A DNA stretch of 64,000 bases from Henriciella sp. (GTDB lineage: Bacteria > Pseudomonadota > Alphaproteobacteria > Caulobacterales > Hyphomonadaceae). The stretch covers positions 124,001 to 188,000 of the forward strand of contig JABSPZ010000012.1 in assembly GCA_013213785.1 (NCBI GenBank). Direction: 5' to 3'. The notes below the pieces were generated by a model. That model searched no databases. It saw only the letters and a list, made by a program, of their open reading frames with translations, and was not told the origin of the DNA. This document shows, piece by piece, positions 59,217 through 64,000 of this stretch (position 1 is its first letter; every line of letters begins with the position of its first letter). The position numbers were made by a program, and so were the translations under genes.

Positions 59217-60731
59217 GTGACAATTCAGCCCTCTCCTTTGAATGTGGTGATTGTTGGCGGCGGAACGGCCGGATGGATGGCGGCCGCCGGGCTGAGCAGC
59301 CTTTTGGAGAATGCTGGCCTGAACATTACGCTCGTCGAGTCCGCAGCGATCGGAACAGTCGGAGTTGGGGAAGCGACGCTGCCGCATCTGCGCTTTTTCA
59401 ACCAAGCAATCGGCATCGACGAATACGATTTTATGGCGGCGACACGCGCGACCGTTAAGCTTGGAATCGAATTTGTCGATTGGGGGAAAATCGGGGATCG
59501 CTACATCCATCCTTTCGGAGATTATGGGATCCCGAACGATGGCGTGGGGTTCCATCATTTCTGGCGCCGCTTCTCGGGTGAGTTGGGCTCAATTTCTCAG
59601 TTCTCATTGCCAGTCGTAGCTGCAGAGCTCGGTAAGTTCGAACCTCCGAGTGATGACGAACGCTCTGCTCTCTCAACTTTCCGTTTCGCGTATCAATTCG
59701 ATGCAACTCAGTACGCTCCATACCTGCGGCGCCACGCTGAAGCGCGCGGTGTGACGCGGCTTGAGGGACGCGTGGTTGATGTTGTCGTGGATGAAGAGGG
59801 CGATGTTCGAACGCTGAAGCTGGAAGATGGTCGTGAGATACATGGTGATCTGTTCATAGATTGTAGCGGCTTTATCGGATTGTTGATCGAGAAAGCCCTC
59901 GGCACCGGGTATGAGGAATGGACGCATTGGCTGCCGTGCGATCGGGCTGTCGCGGCGCCATGTGAGCATGCTGGTGAGCTCTTACCCTACACCCGTGCCA
60001 CAGCGCGTGAGGCCGGGTGGCAATGGCGTATCCCGCTACAACATCGAACGGGCAATGGGTATGTGTACAGCAGTCAGTTTATCGATGATCAGACCGCGAT
60101 GGACTCATTGGTGAACTCGCTTGAAGGTCCACTTCTAGCCGACCCCAAACCATTGCGATTTGTAACCGGCAAACGGCGTAAATTATGGAACAAAAACTGT
60201 GTTGCTATCGGTTTGTCAGGGGGCTTCCTGGAGCCATTGGAGTCGACCAGCATTTATCTCATCCAACAAGGCATCACTTATCTCATTGAGATGTTTCCGC
60301 ACGGCGTGAGCGCTGAGGTCGCGCGGACTGAGTACAATCGGATCATGGACCTGGAATTCAAGCGAATAAGAGATTTTCTTATCCTGCACTATCACGCGAC
60401 AGAGCGAACAGACGCGCCGCTCTGGGACATGATGCGCGAGATGGATGTCCCAGATAGCCTGAAAGAAAAAATGGCGCTGTTTCGTGCGCGGGGACAAGTT
60501 CAAACCTATGATCACGGACTGTTTCTAGAGCCGAGTTGGCTCGCGGTTTATCTGGGGCAGAGGGTTTTGCCGGATCATTATGACCCGCGCGTGGATGAGT
60601 ATCCGCAGAATGAAATTGTGTCTCGCTTGCAGGGAATGAAGACACACATTCGGGCATCTGCGGATCAAATGATGGGGCATGCTGATTGGATTTCGCTGCA
60701 TTGTCCAACGCCCCTCGAAGGTTTGAGCTGA
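59217..60731 (+). CDS. Flavin-dependent (tryptophan-type) halogenase 1
   Basis: A 504-residue flavin-dependent halogenase-family enzyme. The FAD motif GGGTAGW lies at residues 14-20, catalytic-lysine position Lys81 in TVKLGIEF, the WxWxIP motif as WQWRIP at 268-273, and FLEPLEST with Glu342 and Ser343. These correspond to PrnA Lys79, WxWxIP and Glu346/Ser347. Thus the full halogenation machinery seems intact. No flavin reductase gene is next to it. It starts at GTG 59217 and is followed by a degenerate paralogue with a one-base overlap. The substrate is unknown; free tryptophan need not be the substrate. Confidence 0.9.
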   Translation: MTIQPSPLNVVIVGGGTAGWMAAAGLSSLLENAGLNITLVESAAIGTVGVGEATLPHLRFFNQAIGIDEYDFMAATRATVKLGIEFVDWGKIGDRYIHPFGDYGIPNDGVGFHHFWRRFSGELGSISQFSLPVVAAELGKFEPPSDDERSALSTFRFAYQFDATQYAPYLRRHAEARGVTRLEGRVVDVVVDEEGDVRTLKLEDGREIHGDLFIDCSGFIGLLIEKALGTGYEEWTHWLPCDRAVAAPCEHAGELLPYTRATAREAGWQWRIPLQHRTGNGYVYSSQFIDDQTAMDSLVNSLEGPLLADPKPLRFVTGKRRKLWNKNCVAIGLSGGFLEPLESTSIYLIQQGITYLIEMFPHGVSAEVARTEYNRIMDLEFKRIRDFLILHYHATERTDAPLWDMMREMDVPDSLKEKMALFRARGQVQTYDHGLFLEPSWLAVYLGQRVLPDHYDPRVDEYPQNEIVSRLQGMKTHIRASADQMMGHADWISLHCPTPLEGLS

Positions 60732-61678
60732 TGGCTCAACAAGACCCTGTCACGATTGTCGGATCGCCATTAGATGCATGGCTAACTGCGGTGATGCTCG
60801 CGCGGTTCGCGCCGCTCGCTGGCGCCAAATTGCAGGTGTTGGAGACGTCGCCCGTAGCCAGAGTTGATGACGTCGTTGTTCTGCGACCGGAAATGGTACG
60901 CACTAATGTCAGTATTGGGTTAGACCCCAAACGTCTCGGTGCTCAGCCTGTTCAGGCCTGGGCGGGACCTCACCGCCAATCCCTCCCTTTCAATAGCTTC
61001 GGGCGGCCGTTGAAAGGTGTGAGCTTCGTTGCGATTTGGTTGCGCGCACGGGAGGAGCTTGGCGAAACGCGTTCTCTTCAGAGTTTCGTGAGCGCTGGTC
61101 AAACTGGCGGATGCGCGATCGAGGTCGGACGATATGTGCAAGCGCTAAAAACGATTGCGACGAAGGTTGGCGTAACACCTTGTACGCAAGCATCAGAACA
61201 TATCGTTCAAGCGGATCCGAATTTAACGGAAGCTCAGCCCGATTGCTCAGTTGGTGCTGCCGTAATGACGCTCCGTCCATCAACGACGCTGCGCCTGCAG
61301 GCTGTACACAAGTCAGTGCTCGCATTGATCGATTGCTGGTCTTGGCGGGAGAACGACCGCGATCTTGCTGCGCGAGAATATGACCGACGCCTACAAGCCA
61401 TGCAGGCGTCCATTGAAGATATGCAAGCACTGCTTTGGAGTGATGGGCGGACGGACGATTACTCATCTCGCCTCAAGCACCGTGTTTCTGTTTGGCAGAA
61501 CGTTGGGCGGATCGCGCCGGTCGATGATGATCAGTTCACGCCACAAGAATGGATGGCCGCTTTTCTAAGTGCGGAATTGGTGCCGAGCGCTGCGGGGCGA
61601 TTGGTACACTCTCTGACGCTTGCAGAGATCTCTGACCACGTTGAAACCTGCTCACCCAAGGAGGTGGCTAATGTCTAG
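60731..61678 (+). CDS. Degenerate halogenase-like protein
   Basis: A 315-residue protein that looks like a shrunken halogenase. The N-terminus VTIVGSPLDAWLTAVMLARF aligns with the halogenase FAD strand, but GGGTAGW has become GSPLDAW. The C-terminal half keeps the helix pattern (AREYDRRLQAMQASIEDM) and EWMAAFLSAELVP, as in the SWLAV region of its neighbours. The Lys, WxWxIP and LEST motifs are absent. It begins at ATG 60731, overlapping the previous TGA. Its own stop overlaps the next gene by 8 bp. It is not a broken fragment: the frame is intact, so it may be a pseudo-enzyme partner. Confidence 0.75.
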   Translation: MAQQDPVTIVGSPLDAWLTAVMLARFAPLAGAKLQVLETSPVARVDDVVVLRPEMVRTNVSIGLDPKRLGAQPVQAWAGPHRQSLPFNSFGRPLKGVSFVAIWLRAREELGETRSLQSFVSAGQTGGCAIEVGRYVQALKTIATKVGVTPCTQASEHIVQADPNLTEAQPDCSVGAAVMTLRPSTTLRLQAVHKSVLALIDCWSWRENDRDLAAREYDRRLQAMQASIEDMQALLWSDGRTDDYSSRLKHRVSVWQNVGRIAPVDDDQFTPQEWMAAFLSAELVPSAAGRLVHSLTLAEISDHVETCSPKEVANV

Positions 61679-63200
61679 CAATCCTATTCGACGCGTCGTT
61701 ATTGTGGGCGGAGGAACAGCGGGTTGGATGACCGCAGCTGCACTCTCGCGCTACTTGCCCAAGGCGACGACTGAGATCACTTTGATCGAGAGTGATGCGA
61801 TTGGGACCGTAGGGGTCGGGGAAGCGACTATTCCGCAGATCGCGGATTTTAATCGTATGCTTGGTATCGACGAAAACGAGTTTGTTCGCGAAACCTCTGG
61901 CACATTCAAGCTCGGCATCGAATTCGCCAATTGGGGAAAGTTGGGCGATCGATACTTCCACCCGTTCGGGACCTATGGTTTTGATCTCGAAGGCACCGAT
62001 TTTCATCATTTCTGGGTTCGCCTCTCGCAGCTTGAACAGGATGCTGATCTCGACGCTTATTCTCTGAATGCATCGGCGGCTTATTCTGGGAAGTTCATCC
62101 GTCCGGATGGCGATCCACGATCGGTGCTCAACCGCATCAATTACGCCTTCCATTTTGATGCAACACGTTACGCGGCCTATTTGCGCAAATATTCTGAAAC
62201 CCGCGGTGTTTCGCGCATTGAGGGTAAGGTCGTCCAAGTCAACCAACGCAGCGAAGACGGTTTCATCACATCGGTCGATCTCGAAAGCGGATTGCATCTC
62301 GAGGGAGACCTATTCGTAGACTGCACTGGCTTTCGCGGTCTGTTGATCGAGGGCGCATTGAAAACCGGGTATGAAGACTGGAGCGATCTTCTTCCAATGG
62401 ATCGCGCCGTTGCGTTGCCAACAAAGAGTGTAGAGTCTCCGAAGCCTTACACAATCGCTACTGCGCGAGAAGCGGGATGGACCTGGCGCATTCCATTGCA
62501 GCACCGCGTAGGAAATGGGCATGTCTATTCAAGCCGGTTCATGGATACCGAGCGAGCGACGGAAATATTGCTAGAAGCTGTCGATGGCGAACCGCTCGCT
62601 GATCCGCGTCATTTGCGTTTCGTAACCGGGCGCCGAAAGAAGTTTTGGAACGCAAACTGCGTTGCAATCGGACTATCAGCCGGGTTCCTGGAGCCGCTAG
62701 AATCGACCTCGATCCACCTCATCCAGTCTGGTGTCTCTAAGCTTTTGGCTTTGTTTCCAAATCAAGAATTCAATCCGATTGAGCGCGATGAGTATAACCG
62801 ACTTCTCGGCGTTGGGTATGAGCATACGCGAGACTTCATTCTGTTGCATTACGTGGCAACTGAGCGAGCAGACACGCCGTTCTGGCAGTATGTTCAAAGT
62901 CTGGAACTGCCAGAAACGCTCGCCCATAAAATGGCCCTGCTCGAAAGCAGTGGCAGCTTCTTCCGATACGAAGATGAATTGTTTTCCGTGGTCAGCTGGT
63001 TGGCGGTCATGCACGGACAAAGACGGGGACCTAAGGGCTACAATCCCGTGGCTGATGGGTTGAGTGTTTCCAACCTTAGCCAAAGCCTTGCCAATATGCG
63101 CGGCCTGATCGGTAAGACGGTTGCGGCCATGCCGACGCATCAGCAGTTTATCGACCGCTATTGCGGGATCCAAAATAAACGTTCGATGGAGTCTGTATGA
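61671..63200 (+). CDS. Flavin-dependent (tryptophan-type) halogenase 2
   Basis: A 509-residue halogenase-family flavoprotein. It has GGGTAGW at residues 13-19, Lys80 in GTFKLGIEF, TWRIP in GWTWRIPLQH and FLEPLESTSIHLIQ, so the key residues are present. The ATG at 61671 has an excellent ribosome site (AAGGAGG) inside the end of the preceding gene. It overlaps the third halogenase gene as ATGA. High similarity to the first and third copies indicates tandem duplication. Confidence 0.9.
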   Translation: MSSNPIRRVVIVGGGTAGWMTAAALSRYLPKATTEITLIESDAIGTVGVGEATIPQIADFNRMLGIDENEFVRETSGTFKLGIEFANWGKLGDRYFHPFGTYGFDLEGTDFHHFWVRLSQLEQDADLDAYSLNASAAYSGKFIRPDGDPRSVLNRINYAFHFDATRYAAYLRKYSETRGVSRIEGKVVQVNQRSEDGFITSVDLESGLHLEGDLFVDCTGFRGLLIEGALKTGYEDWSDLLPMDRAVALPTKSVESPKPYTIATAREAGWTWRIPLQHRVGNGHVYSSRFMDTERATEILLEAVDGEPLADPRHLRFVTGRRKKFWNANCVAIGLSAGFLEPLESTSIHLIQSGVSKLLALFPNQEFNPIERDEYNRLLGVGYEHTRDFILLHYVATERADTPFWQYVQSLELPETLAHKMALLESSGSFFRYEDELFSVVSWLAVMHGQRRGPKGYNPVADGLSVSNLSQSLANMRGLIGKTVAAMPTHQQFIDRYCGIQNKRSMESV

Positions 63201-64000
63201 GTCATCCTGACGCAATCCAGAACATTGTAATTCTTGGCGGCGGAACAGCCGGCTGGATGGCAGCATCCTCTTTGGCCCATGTGCTGGATGCCAAACAAAT
63301 TTCAATCACGCTGATTGAAAGCGAGCAGATTGGTACCGTTGGTGTGGGGGAGGCGACGATTCCGCCTATCTTGCTGTTCAATAAAATGCTCGGCATCGAT
63401 GAGAATGAGTTCATCCGGGAAACCAAGGCGACCTTCAAACTGGGGATCGAGTTCGTCAATTGGGGAGGTCTGGGGGAGTCTTATATCCACCCTTTCGGTG
63501 ACTTTGCGACGGATGTAGAAACACTGCCCGTGCATCATCATTGGTTGCGAGCAAAAGCAGCGGGCTATTCCCGCGACCTTTTTGATTTTTCCTTGATGGT
63601 TCAAGCGTGCCGGGGGAACAAATTTGTTCACCCTGTCACGAACAACCCGAGATCTGTGCTCGCCGGCGTGCATTACGCGTATCAGTTCGATGCAGGGCAC
63701 TATGCAGCCTTTCTGCGAAAGTACGCAGAACAGCGCGGTGTCAAACGCATTGAAGGACGCGTTGATGAGGTCCAACAGCATTCTGAAAGCGGTTTCATAG
63801 AGTCCTTGAAGCTTGAGTCCGGCGAAGCGATCTCTGGCGATTTCTTTATCGATTGCTCTGGTTTTCGAGGCCTGCTTATCGAGCAAACTCTAAACACTGG
63901 CTATGACGACTGGTCTGGATGGCTTCCGGTTGATCGAGCGATTGCGGTGCCTTGCGAGAAGTCCGGCCCGGCTATTCCTTATACGCGGTCAACCGCGCGA
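63197..64000 (+). CDS. Flavin-dependent halogenase 3, partial at the window edge
   Basis: The first 268 codons of a third halogenase, still open at 64000. The start ATG overlaps the previous TGA as ATGA. Residues include GGGTAGW at 14-20, TVGVGEATIPPI, Lys81 in ATFKLGIEF, and YAYQFDAGHYAAFLRKY. The WxWxIP region lies just beyond the end (the last visible codons are STAR). Close similarity to halogenase 2 indicates tandem duplication. Further copies may follow outside the window. Confidence 0.88.
   Translation, partial: MSHPDAIQNIVILGGGTAGWMAASSLAHVLDAKQISITLIESEQIGTVGVGEATIPPILLFNKMLGIDENEFIRETKATFKLGIEFVNWGGLGESYIHPFGDFATDVETLPVHHHWLRAKAAGYSRDLFDFSLMVQACRGNKFVHPVTNNPRSVLAGVHYAYQFDAGHYAAFLRKYAEQRGVKRIEGRVDEVQQHSESGFIESLKLESGEAISGDFFIDCSGFRGLLIEQTLNTGYDDWSGWLPVDRAIAVPCEKSGPAIPYTRSTAR

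Noticed and set aside
58908-59558. A 216-codon minus-strand frame spanning the end of lacI and start of halogenase 1
   Set aside because: It crosses two well-supported genes and the hairpin between them; no known fold.
1-64000. tRNA, rRNA, CRISPR arrays, insertion sequences or prophage
   Set aside because: No tandem spaced repeats, transposase-like frames or RNA-gene signatures were noticed on either strand; a covariance-model scan was not possible.

Overview
The window reads as a chromosomal segment of a marine or aquatic alphaproteobacterium of the Caulobacterales/Maricaulales type (Hyphomonadaceae-like). This is inferred from a sphingolipid-synthesis locus resembling that of Caulobacter, a TonB-dependent receptor with glycoside hydrolases for carbohydrate uptake, a sulfatase, Tat-exported sugar oxidoreductases and tandem flavin-dependent halogenases. 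Genes are densely packed with many 4-bp ATGA overlaps. I see no rRNA, tRNA, CRISPR array, insertion sequence or phage gene. No stretch over 300 bp lacks a gene or gene remnant.

Region 1 (1-18 kb): sphingolipid synthesis and envelope lipid handling. An acyl carrier protein and serine palmitoyltransferase-like enzyme read rightward. They meet tail to tail a leftward four-gene operon of two LptF/LptG-type permeases, a DAGK-type lipid kinase (ceramide-kinase candidate) and an uncharacterised nucleotidyltransferase-like protein. Divergent from that operon run a secreted DUF2141 protein, a bacterial ceramide synthase-like acyltransferase, a MobA-like NTP transferase, a Wzx/MATE-type flippase, a CDP-alcohol phosphotransferase, a HAD phosphatase, a LicC-like nucleotidyltransferase and a GMC oxidoreductase. 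An antisense HIT protein sits inside this run. DUF2161, acyl-CoA dehydrogenase and acyl-CoA synthetase genes follow. Together these suggest synthesis of a ceramide, its phosphorylation and/or head-group decoration, and possibly a dedicated export route.

Region 2 (18-39 kb): mixed accessory genes. It holds a secreted alpha/beta hydrolase divergent from a membrane LytTR regulator, an ABC-F ATPase and a paraoxonase-like protein. A compact glucoside regulon follows: cytoplasmic GH3, TetR and a GPH symporter, with two near-identical perfect palindromes as operators. Next come a sulfatase, a deletion scar joining a truncated tetR to the tail of a TonB receptor gene, a Sel1 protein, a photolyase-like protein with apparently swapped domains, a C45-type amidohydrolase divergent from an M19 dipeptidase, an AraC-type regulator, and three tandem secreted proteins of unknown function, the first broken by an in-frame TAG.

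Region 3 (39-64 kb): a carbohydrate-utilisation locus. It contains a Gfo/Idh oxidoreductase, two xylose-isomerase-like TIM barrels, an MFS transporter, a Tat-exported GMC dehydrogenase pair (3-keto-glycoside type chemistry is a good candidate), periplasmic GH3 and GH9 beta-glucanases, a TonB receptor, an SMP-30 lactonase, a GntP permease, a GPH symporter and a LacI regulator. After these come at least three flavin-dependent halogenases plus one degenerate halogenase paralogue; the last runs off the window. The 10-mer TTGACAACGT recurs upstream of the oxidoreductase operon, in the GH9/TonB-receptor intergenic region and upstream of the halogenases, so one LacI regulon probably links them.
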